Assembly (NCBI RefSeq): GCF_009858245.1
Contig: NZ_VMSB01000001.1
Location: 1,054,001-1,118,000, forward strand
Length of the DNA: 64,000 nucleotides
Reading direction: 5' to 3'
Source: Ornithinibacter aureus
Lineage (GTDB): Bacteria > Actinomycetota > Actinomycetes > Actinomycetales > Dermatophilaceae
Shown: positions 19,865 through 27,304 of the stretch, one piece after another
Numbering within the stretch: position 1 is the stretch's first letter
How the letters are laid out: each line of letters starts with the position of its first letter
Notes under the pieces: model-generated
Databases searched by the model: none
Told to the model about the DNA's origin: nothing
What the model saw: only the letters and a program-made list of their open reading frames with translations
Made by a program: the position numbers and the translations under genes

Positions 19865-20554
19865 GTGGCATCGCGACGGACCTACGGCTCCTACAACGAC
19901 GGTTGCGCGGCTGCGCACGCGCTCGACCTGATCGGGGATCGATGGACCCTCATCGTTGTCCGAGAACTGCTCTTGGGACCTAAGCGCTTCGTTGATCTTG
20001 AGCGTGATGTCCTTGGCATCGGCCCGTCGGTCCTGACCCAGAAGCTCGGCGCACTCGAGCGGGCGGGAGTCGTCCGACGCGAAACCTTCGGACCCCCGGT
20101 ACGGGCGGGCCTGTACGCCCTCACCGAGTGGGGATACGAGCTTGAAGCCGTGAACGCGGCGCTTTCCGCATGGGCCGTGTCCTCGCCTGGCCTTCCGTGG
20201 AACGCGGACATGTCACCTGACGCCTTGGTATTAGCCATGCGGGCGCATGCGCGTCCCTTGCCAACTCGAAGCCAGGACTGGGTCGTGGAGCTCGTCCTCA
20301 CCGACTCGCGAACGGCCGCAGATCCGGTCACCTACCACGCCAAACTCACGTCGGCGGGTACCACCGTCCTCCGAGGTCGAGGCCCCGACGGGAGGGCACA
20401 CTCCAAAGTGTCCGCGACAACACGAGGCTGGAAACACGTCATCATGTCGGCGACGGCTGCCATCGGAGATGAACCCAACATCGCCGTCGCCGGCAGCAGC
20501 GTTGCTGCGCAGGCCCTGCTCGACGCAACGCGGCTCCAGCCAACTTCCGCCTGA
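19865..20554 (+). CDS. HxlR family regulator with SCP2-like C-terminal domain
   Basis: The 229-aa protein has an HxlR winged helix: CAAAHALDLIGDRWTLIVVR, then FVDLERDVLGIGPSVLTQKL and the wing RAGLYALTEWGYEL. A C-terminal half follows that resembles the sterol-carrier-like domain fused to many actinobacterial HxlR proteins, which may bind a hydrophobic effector. GTG at 19865 is set by the leaderless -10 element. Codon 123 (20231-20233) is TTA, the rarest leucine codon in such genomes, and in Streptomyces a marker of bldA-dependent or imported genes. Base composition is noticeably less GC-rich than the core genes. Confidence 0.87.
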   Translation: MASRRTYGSYNDGCAAAHALDLIGDRWTLIVVRELLLGPKRFVDLERDVLGIGPSVLTQKLGALERAGVVRRETFGPPVRAGLYALTEWGYELEAVNAALSAWAVSSPGLPWNADMSPDALVLAMRAHARPLPTRSQDWVVELVLTDSRTAADPVTYHAKLTSAGTTVLRGRGPDGRAHSKVSATTRGWKHVIMSATAAIGDEPNIAVAGSSVAAQALLDATRLQPTSA

Positions 20555-20581
20555 GCATGCGTGGAGCAGCCAGTCGAGAGA

Positions 20582-20607
20582 GCGTGGAGAGCAACCAATA
20601 TCCACGC
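20582..20607 (+). terminator. Weak hairpin after the HxlR gene
   Basis: GCGTGGA (20582-20588) pairs with TCCACGC (20601-20607) 28 bp after the stop codon. It is short and has no T tract, so its role as a terminator is tentative. Confidence 0.35.
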
Positions 20608-20678
20608 CCCTGACGCACTCTCATGCCGCGGATAGGGCGATCGATCCTGCGGTTGGACGTCCGGCTCCCGGGATCGCC

Positions 20679-20864
20679 TCAGCGGTCGCTGGGCCACCTG
20701 TCCAAGCGCTTGTAGAGGCGCACAGCCGCAACAAGCAGCGCGACGGTGAGGATGAGGAAGAACACCTTCCATGGCCTTGTCTCAGACTCGATGACGCCGA
20801 ACAGGAACAAGAGGAAGAGCAGCAGGCCCCCAATTCGGACGACGAGGAACTGGGGGTACGACAC
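20679..20864 (-). CDS. Small two-helix membrane protein
   Basis: The 61-aa product starts MSYPQFLVVRIGGLLLFLLF. It has two hydrophobic helices joined by a charged turn (SETRPWK) and a basic C-terminus (YKRLDRWPSDR), so both ends should face the cytoplasm. No family is recognised. Convincing hydrophobic periodicity supports it as a real gene. It lies in the low-conservation segment and has no operon partner at close range. Confidence 0.6.
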   Translation of the reverse strand: MSYPQFLVVRIGGLLLFLLFLFGVIESETRPWKVFFLILTVALLVAAVRLYKRLDRWPSDR

Positions 20865-21023
20865 GGCGGAACTCTACTTCGCGACGGATGGATCCAACGT
20901 CTGGCCTCGTAGGCGTCGAGGGCCGTGGGAGTGATCGGCGGCCGGTCCGAGTGACGTCCGCATCTGCCGCGGAGAGTGTTAACCGGCCTTGCCGATACGC
21001 GACGGGTCGTTGCAGCGCGGCTG

Positions 21024-21749
21024 TCACTCCGTGATCGTCCGGGTGAGACGGAAACCGAGGTCGTCGAATGCAGCCTCGGGGTTGGTCTTGCGACGGACTC
21101 CGACCCGGCAACCCCAGTGCGGGTCGCTCCAGCCGCCGCCCCGGATGATGCGGTACGACCCGTAGGCCTCCGCGTCGTACTGGTCCCAGCACCATTCCCA
21201 GACCCCACCCAAGGTGTCGAACAGCCCCCACGCGTTGGGTGTCTTCTCTGCAACCGGGTGCATGAACCCGAGCGAGTTGTCCGCGTACCAGGCAATCTCG
21301 TCCAGGTCGCCATAGCGAGGGCCGGTCGAGCCGGCCCGGCAGGCAACCTGCCATTCGGCCTCTGTCGGTAGGCGGTATCCGTTCGCTTCTCGGTCCCAGG
21401 TCACTCCCCACTCGTAAGGGGCCGGTTCGTCGTGCGGAGTCCAGGTGGCATGACTCCGGGTTGGCGCATCGATCGTCGTGATCGTGTAAGCGGGCTCGAG
21501 CCGGTCCCGCAAGGACATCTCGTTGCAGAACGCGACAGCCTGGCGCCAGCTGACGTCGACCTTCGGAAAGGCTGCCTGGCTGGGATCGGTCTCAGTTCCG
21601 CGCAATGCGTTCCACTGCCCCAGGGTGACGACGGTGGTAGCGATGTCAAACGTGCGAACGTCCACCGTCCACGTACGCCCAGTGCGGCGGTCCACCATGG
21701 CTTCGGCCGCAGTGGCGCCTCTGCGGACTCGGACCATGTCGATCAGCAC
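21024..21749 (-). CDS. Formylglycine-generating-enzyme-like (SUMF1 domain) protein
   Basis: The 241-aa FGE-sulfatase/EgtB-type fold protein has the family signposts PKVDVSWRQAVAFCNE, YRLPTEAEWQVACRAG, NAWGLFDTLGGVWEW and RIIRGGGWSD. True FGEs oxidise a sulfatase cysteine using copper and two C-terminal cysteines. Here the region reads GCRVGVRRK and shows only one plausible cysteine, and no sulfatase gene is nearby, so another role is likely. A purine-rich AAGGGAGA lies about 8 nt before the GTG at 21749. There is no secretion signal. Confidence 0.82.
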   Translation of the reverse strand: MLIDMVRVRRGATAAEAMVDRRTGRTWTVDVRTFDIATTVVTLGQWNALRGTETDPSQAAFPKVDVSWRQAVAFCNEMSLRDRLEPAYTITTIDAPTRSHATWTPHDEPAPYEWGVTWDREANGYRLPTEAEWQVACRAGSTGPRYGDLDEIAWYADNSLGFMHPVAEKTPNAWGLFDTLGGVWEWCWDQYDAEAYGSYRIIRGGGWSDPHWGCRVGVRRKTNPEAAFDDLGFRLTRTITE

Positions 21750-21861
21750 GGTGGCATTCTCCCTTGCATCGAGGGGATCACAACACGTCCGCTCCCCAGC
21801 CTGAGGCGTGTACCGGATTTGCCGCAGTCGGTGCGAGGCGTGTCGCCGCGCGAGGGCAGCG

Positions 21862-22209
21862 TCAGTCCGTCTGAAGCTGCGCTAGTACGTCGGGCGGAGC
21901 CATGTCGTATCCCGTGGCCCGCGAGCCTGACCAGTTGAGCCCGACCCGAAGGCCATCCCGCTCCAGCCCTGGCAGCCAGCGCGTGAGGAACGCATCAAGC
22001 GGCACTTCGACCACCTCGAAGGCGGCGTATGCCGGAACCGTGGAGACCACGCGTTCAGCGCGGCTGCGAAGCGACCAGAACGGCATCGCCCTTTCCCCGT
22101 CACCGTTCAACGGAGCAGGGAATCCGCCGCCATCGCGAATGCCCCAAACGCGCTGATGCTCCGCGGCTTCCGCGTAGAAGGCCGATGCGTGTGCAGCGCT
22201 GACGCTCAT
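21862..22209 (-). CDS. DUF2750 family protein
   Basis: The 115-aa product is recognised as a DUF2750 protein from MSVSAAHASAFYAEAAEH, VWGIRDGGGFPAP, the central MPFWSLRSRAERVVSTVPAY and the end WLPGLERDGLRVGLNWSG. The start at 22209 removes an N-terminal extension outside the family. The function is unknown; such proteins are common as orphan genes in accessory regions and may be immunity- or stress-related. It is 112 bp upstream of the FGE-like gene on the same strand. Confidence 0.8.
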   Translation of the reverse strand: MSVSAAHASAFYAEAAEHQRVWGIRDGGGFPAPLNGDGERAMPFWSLRSRAERVVSTVPAYAAFEVVEVPLDAFLTRWLPGLERDGLRVGLNWSGSRATGYDMAPPDVLAQLQTD

Positions 22210-22282
22210 GTCGTCATGGTGCTGGACCCGAGCGCCGAACGCACTACTTTGCCGCGGAGAGGTAAGGCGCTCCTGCCGCTGA

Positions 22283-22540
22283 TCGGTCCAGGGGGAAGTC
22301 AACCAGGAACCTGAAGCCGGCCTCGCCGAGTCGAGGCTGGGGGAAGGGTTCGTCCCAAAATCCGCCGCTGAAGTGGCCGATCTGTCCCACCTGTCCCGAA
22401 CTCGCGAGTATTTCCCAGAATCGCTCCCCGCCGACAGGAAGGGCTGGTTCAGTAAGACCGCCGCCTACCTCGGCAACGCGGGTCGCGACCTCGCTGTCGA
22501 GATCGGAGCGACCGCGATCAACCGGCAGATGGGGATGTGA
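22283..22540 (+). pseudogene. Unidentified gene fragment next to an IS end
   Basis: An open frame of 85 codons ends at the TGA at 22538-22540. The last 35 codons (WFSKTAAYLGNAGRDLAVEI and onward to RQMGM) look coding, with strong third-position GC. The earlier part coincides with a sequence homologous to an IS end. No ATG is present. It is probably the C-terminus of a gene cut by an insertion, and no family was recognised. Confidence 0.4.
22350..22433 (-). repeat. IS-end-like sequence, copy b
   Basis: About 84 bp align at roughly 70 percent identity with 22572-22656, the region that contains the end of the IS30-type transposase gene and its terminal sequence. It is interpreted as a diverged second copy of the element end. 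Confidence 0.5.
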
Positions 22541-22571
22541 CAGGTCGGCCGCGTCTCAATTTCTGCGGCTG

Positions 22572-22595
22572 GTGTCTCAAAGTCCACCGCTGAAG
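22572..22595 (-). repeat. IS-end-like sequence, copy c
   Basis: The terminal-repeat-like sequence GTGTCTCAAAGTCCACCG is followed by CTGAAG. It lies 41 bp beyond the stop codon of the IS30 transposase remnant on the minus strand, as expected for the right end of that element, and matches copies a and b. Confidence 0.6.
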
Positions 22596-22636
22596 TCGCG
22601 ATCTGTCTCACGCCGTCTCGTACTCCCGGGTAAATC

Positions 22637-22757
22637 TCAAAATGGCTCGCCGTTGACAAGGTACTTGGTGAGTGTGTCAGCCGGGTTAGCCCAGCCGAGG
22701 GTTTGACGCGGTCGCCCGTTGAGTTCGCGGGCGACCGTGTCGAGGTCTTCTTGGAGC
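22637..22757 (-). mobile_element. IS30-family transposase C-terminal remnant
   Basis: Read on the minus strand, the sequence encodes about 40 residues ending in VNGEPF and a stop. The stretch DLDTVARELNGRPRQTLGW is followed by ANPADTLTKYL, which is the typical IS30 transposase C-terminus (LN-RPRKTLGW-TPAE). The catalytic DDE portion is gone. The frame joins abruptly to a potassium-channel gene at about 22757, so this is the scar of an old insertion and deletion. Confidence 0.8.
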
Positions 22758-23174
22758 GGGCCCGACCCGTCCGAACCCGCAGACGATGACGTGGTCGCGC
22801 AGCCGCGCGATGTCGTGTTCCATGCGGCGCCTTCGGAGGTGCTCGCGCAGGTGGCCCTCGGTGACGGCCTCGATGAGGACCCTGAGGTTGTCGTCGACGG
22901 TCCCCACCTCGAGCAGGATGAGGACGATGGTGAACGCCTGGCCCCCCGGCCCGAGCGGCCGCACCTCGCGGAAGCCGACGGTCGCGACGGTCGTCACGGT
23001 CTGGTAGACCGCGTCGAGGAGCGGGAAGCCGAGGGCCACGTAGCCGACCGTGCCGACGACGACGACCGCGGCGAGGGCGGTGAGGGCCACGACGATCTGG
23101 CGCAGCGCGTCGCGCCCCGAGTCGGTGCCCGTCAGCAGGGCCCGGCGACGGCTGCTCGTGCTCGGCCCGACCAC
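22758..23174 (-). pseudogene. Truncated potassium channel (ion channel + RCK start)
   Basis: From a GTG at 23174 the frame encodes a membrane helix, the pore loop with selectivity signature TVTTVATVGFRE, a second helix, and the start of an RCK/TrkA-N domain (RMEHDIARLRDHVIVCGFGR). At about 22757 the homology stops and the IS30 remnant begins, so the NAD-binding RCK domain is lost. The second helix is also atypical (GTVDDNL where relatives have GTALYNL). A functional channel is unlikely. Confidence 0.8.
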
Positions 23175-23238
23175 ACCTCCAGCGTGGCAGCCGGAGCGGG
23201 GCCGCGAGCGCGATTGCGGGCAACGCCACGCGACGGCC

Positions 23239-24633
23239 TCAGCGGTCGACGCGCAGCGCCTCCACCGGGGCGACCGCGACGGCCCGTCGCGCCGGAGGCA
23301 GCGCAGCGAGGAACACGAGCACGAGGGCGGAGGCCGCGACGGCTCCGAGGACCGGCCACGGCAGCCCCCACACGAAGCCGTCGGTCAGTCGCCCGACGAG
23401 CGACTGGGCACCTACCGAGCCGAACACCACCCCGAGGACGAGCCCGGACAGCGCCGCGGTGCCGGCGAGTACCGCTGACTCCCGGGCCACCATCGCCCGG
23501 ACCTGCGTCGCCGTGAAGCCGAGAGCCCGGAGCAGCCCGATCTCACGGCGACGGTGGATGACGGTCAGGGACATCGTGCTGACGAACCCCACCGCGGAGA
23601 TGACCGAGGAGACGATGACGATCCCCAGGAGGACCACCGTCGCCGTCGAGAGGAGGGTCTCGGTCTGCTGCCGCTGGGCAATGCTGAGGTCGTTCCACGC
23701 GTGCACGGACGTCTGCAGGGCGTCCATCCCGGAGGCGAAGGTCGTCACGAGGGTCACGCCGATGACCAGGCCCATCGTCGAGCGCGTCGTCCGCATCCGG
23801 TCAGCGACGGCGTTGCGCCGGGCGATGCGGCTCGCAGGGCTGGAGCCGAGCACGACGCTGACCGCGAGGACGAGGCGCGGGATGACCAGACGCGCCCCGA
23901 CGAGCAGACCCGTCGCCGCAGAAGCACTCCCGACGAACGCGAGCAGGAAGCCGGCGACGCTGCCGGCCTCGGCGAGTGCGGCAGCGAGGACGAGGACCAG
24001 GCCCCCACCGCCGATGAGCAGGCTAGAGAGCACGGCCCGCCACCGGGCGGTGACCGTCGTGGGTGGCACACCGGCGTCGACGCTCGACATCGCCTGCACC
24101 GGCGAGACCCGCAGGACTCCGCGAGCCCCCACCCACCCCGCGAACAGTGTCGTCACGCCGACCACCGCGACGGGGGCGAGGAGGTAGGGGCTGGTCACCG
24201 GATAGTCGACGTCGGGCAGGGTCCCGCGAGCGACGAGGACGACGCGGAAGACGTCGGTGGCGAGGACACCGGCGACTGCGCCGACGACCGCGCCCACACC
24301 ACCGACCAGGCCCGACGCCCGCATCACCGAGGCCCGCAGCTCCGGCCCTCGAGCCCCGAGGAGGCGCAGCAGCGCGACCTGGCGCAGCCGGCCGGCGACG
24401 ACGGTGTCGACCGCGTTGACCATGACGACCGCGGAGACGTACACGGCGATGAGGATGAACACGGTGGCGACGACCGCGAGGAGGACGCCGACGGCCGCCC
24501 CTCCCTCGGCCGCCGTGGCGCGCAGCAGGCTGCTCGCCGTGACGAGCACACCCGCGTAGGCCCCGCAGAGACTGCCGACGAGTCCCACCGTGCTGAGGTC
24601 GCGCCAGCCGCCGAGCACCAGTTCGCGCCTCAT
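23239..24633 (-). CDS. ABC transporter permease, FtsX type
   Basis: The 464-aa membrane protein has two FtsX-like domains. Each has a hydrophobic core of about three helices, and the second contains the MacB/FtsX signature (TVIHRRREIGLLRALGFTAT) followed by LPPARRAVAVAPVEALR at the end. This is the MacB/BceB-like exporter class, which moves peptides, lipids or antimicrobials rather than importing nutrients. It overlaps the ATPase gene by 4 bp (ATGA), so the two form one transporter. The paired two-component genes upstream suggest stress-induced expression. Confidence 0.9.
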   Translation of the reverse strand: MRRELVLGGWRDLSTVGLVGSLCGAYAGVLVTASSLLRATAAEGGAAVGVLLAVVATVFILIAVYVSAVVMVNAVDTVVAGRLRQVALLRLLGARGPELRASVMRASGLVGGVGAVVGAVAGVLATDVFRVVLVARGTLPDVDYPVTSPYLLAPVAVVGVTTLFAGWVGARGVLRVSPVQAMSSVDAGVPPTTVTARWRAVLSSLLIGGGGLVLVLAAALAEAGSVAGFLLAFVGSASAATGLLVGARLVIPRLVLAVSVVLGSSPASRIARRNAVADRMRTTRSTMGLVIGVTLVTTFASGMDALQTSVHAWNDLSIAQRQQTETLLSTATVVLLGIVIVSSVISAVGFVSTMSLTVIHRRREIGLLRALGFTATQVRAMVARESAVLAGTAALSGLVLGVVFGSVGAQSLVGRLTDGFVWGLPWPVLGAVAASALVLVFLAALPPARRAVAVAPVEALRVDR

Positions 24634-25403
24634 GCCGCACCGACCTCGAGGGAGACGAGCACGTCGGCGATGGACCCGGGCGTCATCCGCCCGTGGTCGG
24701 CGATGAGCCGGCCGTCCGCGATGACGAGGATCCGGTCGGCGTGCGAGGCGGCCACCGGGTCGTGGGTGACCATGAGGATGGTCTGCCCGTGGTCGTCGAC
24801 CGCCGCTCGGAGCAGGGCGAGCACCTCCCGCGAGGTCCGCATGTCGAGGTTGCCGGTCGGCTCGTCGGCGATGACGACGCGCGGCTCGCTCGCGAGGGCC
24901 CGGGCGATGGCCACCCGCTGCTGCTGGCCGCCGGAGAGGGCCGACGGCAAGTGCTCGGCCCGGTCGAGCAGGCCGAGGCTCTCGAGCAGCCCGTCGACGC
25001 GCGAGCGGACCTCGGCCGTGACGGCACGCCCGGCGAGCTCAAAGGGCAGGACGACGTTCTCGCGCGCCGACAGGGTCGGGACGAGGTTGAAGGCCTGGAA
25101 GACGAACCCCACGTGGTCGCGCCGGACCAGCGTCCGCTCGGTGTCGTCGAGCGCGTGGAGCGGGTGGCCGGCGAGCCAGACCTCCCCGCCCGTCGGGTCG
25201 TCGAGCCCGGCGGCGACATTCATGAACGTCGACTTCCCGGACCCCGACGGACCCATGAGGGCGGTGAACTGCCCGGCGACGACGTCGACACTGACGCCGT
25301 CGAGGGCGCGCACGGCGCCGGGGCCGCTGCCGTAGACGCGCTCGACGCCACGGAAGGCGAGGACGGGTGGGATGGGGGCTCGGGGATCGGTGCTCGTGTC
25401 CAT
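24630..25403 (-). CDS. ABC transporter ATP-binding protein (MacB/LolD type)
   Basis: The 257-aa ATPase has Walker A GPSGSGKST, the Q-loop near VGFVFQAFNL, signature LSGGQQQR, Walker B RVVIADEPTGNLD and the H-loop VTHDP. The EPTGNLD form is typical of FtsX/MacB-type exporters. The ATG at 25403 is preferred over an upstream frame with no family similarity. It is the third gene of the kinase-regulator-ABC set. Confidence 0.93.
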   Translation of the reverse strand: MDTSTDPRAPIPPVLAFRGVERVYGSGPGAVRALDGVSVDVVAGQFTALMGPSGSGKSTFMNVAAGLDDPTGGEVWLAGHPLHALDDTERTLVRRDHVGFVFQAFNLVPTLSARENVVLPFELAGRAVTAEVRSRVDGLLESLGLLDRAEHLPSALSGGQQQRVAIARALASEPRVVIADEPTGNLDMRTSREVLALLRAAVDDHGQTILMVTHDPVAASHADRILVIADGRLIADHGRMTPGSIADVLVSLEVGAA

Positions 25404-25499
25404 GCCGACGACGCTAGGGAGGAGGGCCGGCCCGGCGCGTCTGCCGCAGGTCGTGACCTGCATCCGTCGTGAGACGTACGCGGACGTCGGGCGGCGGGT

Positions 25500-26147
25500 T
25501 CAGACGAGGTCGTGCTCGTAGGCGTAGACGACGAGCTGGACCCGGTCGCGCAGGCCGAGCTTGGCGAGGACCCGGGAGACGTGGGTCTTCACCGTCCCCT
25601 CCGCGAGGTGCTCGGCCGCGGCGATCTCGGCGTTCGACAGGCCCTGGGCCGTCCGCCGCAGGATCTCGCGCTCCCGCGGGGTGAGCGCCTCGTACTCCGG
25701 CCCGGGGGCGCCCCGGCCACGGGCCCGGAACCGCTCGACGAGGGCCCGGGTGGCCCCCGCGGCGACCACCTGGTTGCCGGCCGCGACGGCCCGCACCGAG
25801 GCCAGCAGCAGCTCGGGTTCGGCCGACTTGAGGACGAACCCGGCCGCCCCCGCCTCGATGGCCGAGAGCGCCGCCTCGTCGAGGTCGAAGGTGGTGAGGA
25901 CGAGCACCCGCGGGGCGCCCTCCCCCAGGGCCGCGACGAGGGCCGCCGTGGCCGCCACCCCGTCGACGCGAGGCATGCGGACGTCCATCACCACAACGTC
26001 GGGAGTGGTGCGCTCGACGAGGGCGAGGACCTCGTCGCCGTCCCCGGCCTCACCCACGATCTCTAGGTCCGGTTGCGAGCCGAGGACCATCGCGATCCCC
26101 GCCCGGAACAACGGCTGGTCGTCCACCAGCGCCACCCGGATGCTCAC
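25500..26147 (-). CDS. NarL/LuxR-type response regulator
   Basis: The 215-aa protein has a receiver domain (DDQPLFRAG; phospho-acceptor Asp in VVVMDVRMPRVDG; KSA with the conserved Lys) and a LuxR helix-turn-helix (LTPREREILRRTAQGLSNAE, GTVKTHVSRVLAKL). Its GTG start overlaps the kinase stop as GTGA, indicating coupled translation with the cognate kinase. The likely target is the adjacent ABC exporter operon. Confidence 0.95.
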   Translation of the reverse strand: MSIRVALVDDQPLFRAGIAMVLGSQPDLEIVGEAGDGDEVLALVERTTPDVVVMDVRMPRVDGVAATAALVAALGEGAPRVLVLTTFDLDEAALSAIEAGAAGFVLKSAEPELLLASVRAVAAGNQVVAAGATRALVERFRARGRGAPGPEYEALTPREREILRRTAQGLSNAEIAAAEHLAEGTVKTHVSRVLAKLGLRDRVQLVVYAYEHDLV

Positions 26148-27304
26148 GACGCCCCGGCCCGGGGCAGCTCGGCGTCGACGACCCAGCGACCGTCCGCGGT
26201 CGGGCCGGCCGTGAGCCGACCGCCGGCCCGCTCGACGCGTTCGCGCATCCCCCGCAGACCGTGCCCCTCCCCCGGCGCGCCCGGCGATCCCCGGCGGTTG
26301 GTGACGGTGAGTCGGTGCACGGGGCCGCCGGCCTCCTCGATCCGCACCGGCACGGAGAGGTCGCCGTGCTTGAGGGCGTTGGTCAGGGCCTCGGCGAGGA
26401 CGAGCCGGGCGGCACCGGCGACGGCGGGGTCAGGGGTGCCCTCGCGGTGCACGTCCACGGTCATGCCGGAGGCGCGCATCCGCGTGACGAGCTCGTCGGG
26501 GCCGCCGAGGTCGTCGTCAGCGGCGAGCTCAGCGTCGCGGAGCCGGCCGAGCAGGCGACGGACGTCGGTCATCGCGCCGCGCGCCGTCTCCCCGATGACC
26601 CCGAGGGCGTCCTCCGCCGCGGCCGGGTCGGTGCGCATCGCGTAGCGGGCGCCGTCGGCCTGGGCGGCGACGACGGCCCAAGAGTGGGCGATGACGTCGT
26701 GCATGTCCGCGGCGATCCGCAACCGGTCGCGCTCGATGGCGACGAGGTCGCGCAGCCGGCGCTCCTCCGCGGCCCGCAGCTGCGCGTCGAGGTGGGCGCG
26801 CAGGGCCTCACGCCGCTGCCAGCGCACGTAGCCCGTGACCCAGCCGCCGACGAGGACCAGCGCCGCCGCGGTGGCCATCCCGGCAACCGACAGGGCGGGC
26901 CCGCCCGTGCCCTGGGAGCCGGTGGCCTCCACCCCGGCCCAGGTGGCGGCCCCGGCGACGCCGAGGATGCTGGCCACGAGTCCCGCCTGCCGTACGGCCC
27001 TGGACCGGTGCGCACCGAGGGTGAAGGCCACGGGCGCGAAGGCGAGGTCGGCGACGATGTTGAGGTCCCCCACCACCACCTGGAGGAGCCCGGCGGTGAC
27101 GGCGAGCGCGACGGCGGCCCACCACCACCCACGCCGCACGGCGACGGCCGCCGCGAGCAGCCCTCCCGCGAGGGCGGACCACCCGGACTGCGCGGTGCCC
27201 ACGAAGACGGCGAAACTCCCGAAGGCCAGCGCACCGGCGACGTCGACGAGCAGGCCGCGGCGCCCGGGGCGGTCGTCCTCGACCCAGGCACCGGCGCCGC
27301 TCAC
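26144..27304 (-). CDS. Sensor histidine kinase (HisKA_3/HATPase)
   Basis: The 386-aa kinase has four to five N-terminal membrane helices (about residues 15-150), then a dimerisation helix with phospho-acceptor His in AADMHDVIAHSWAVVAAQA and the N-box LVLAEALTNALKHGD. The terminal G-box is GHGLRGMRERVERAGG. The start was placed at the GTG at 27304, whose last bases overlap the TGA of the radical-SAM gene (GTGA). No extracytoplasmic sensor domain is present, so it probably senses membrane state or the transporter itself, as in intramembrane-sensing kinases (inference). Confidence 0.9.
   Translation of the reverse strand: MSGAGAWVEDDRPGRRGLLVDVAGALAFGSFAVFVGTAQSGWSALAGGLLAAAVAVRRGWWWAAVALAVTAGLLQVVVGDLNIVADLAFAPVAFTLGAHRSRAVRQAGLVASILGVAGAATWAGVEATGSQGTGGPALSVAGMATAAALVLVGGWVTGYVRWQRREALRAHLDAQLRAAEERRLRDLVAIERDRLRIAADMHDVIAHSWAVVAAQADGARYAMRTDPAAAEDALGVIGETARGAMTDVRRLLGRLRDAELAADDDLGGPDELVTRMRASGMTVDVHREGTPDPAVAGAARLVLAEALTNALKHGDLSVPVRIEEAGGPVHRLTVTNRRGSPGAPGEGHGLRGMRERVERAGGRLTAGPTADGRWVVDAELPRAGAS

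Noticed and set aside
19020-22757. Prophage or integrative conjugative element
   Set aside because: No integrase, phage structural, relaxase or conjugation genes are present; only IS remnants are.
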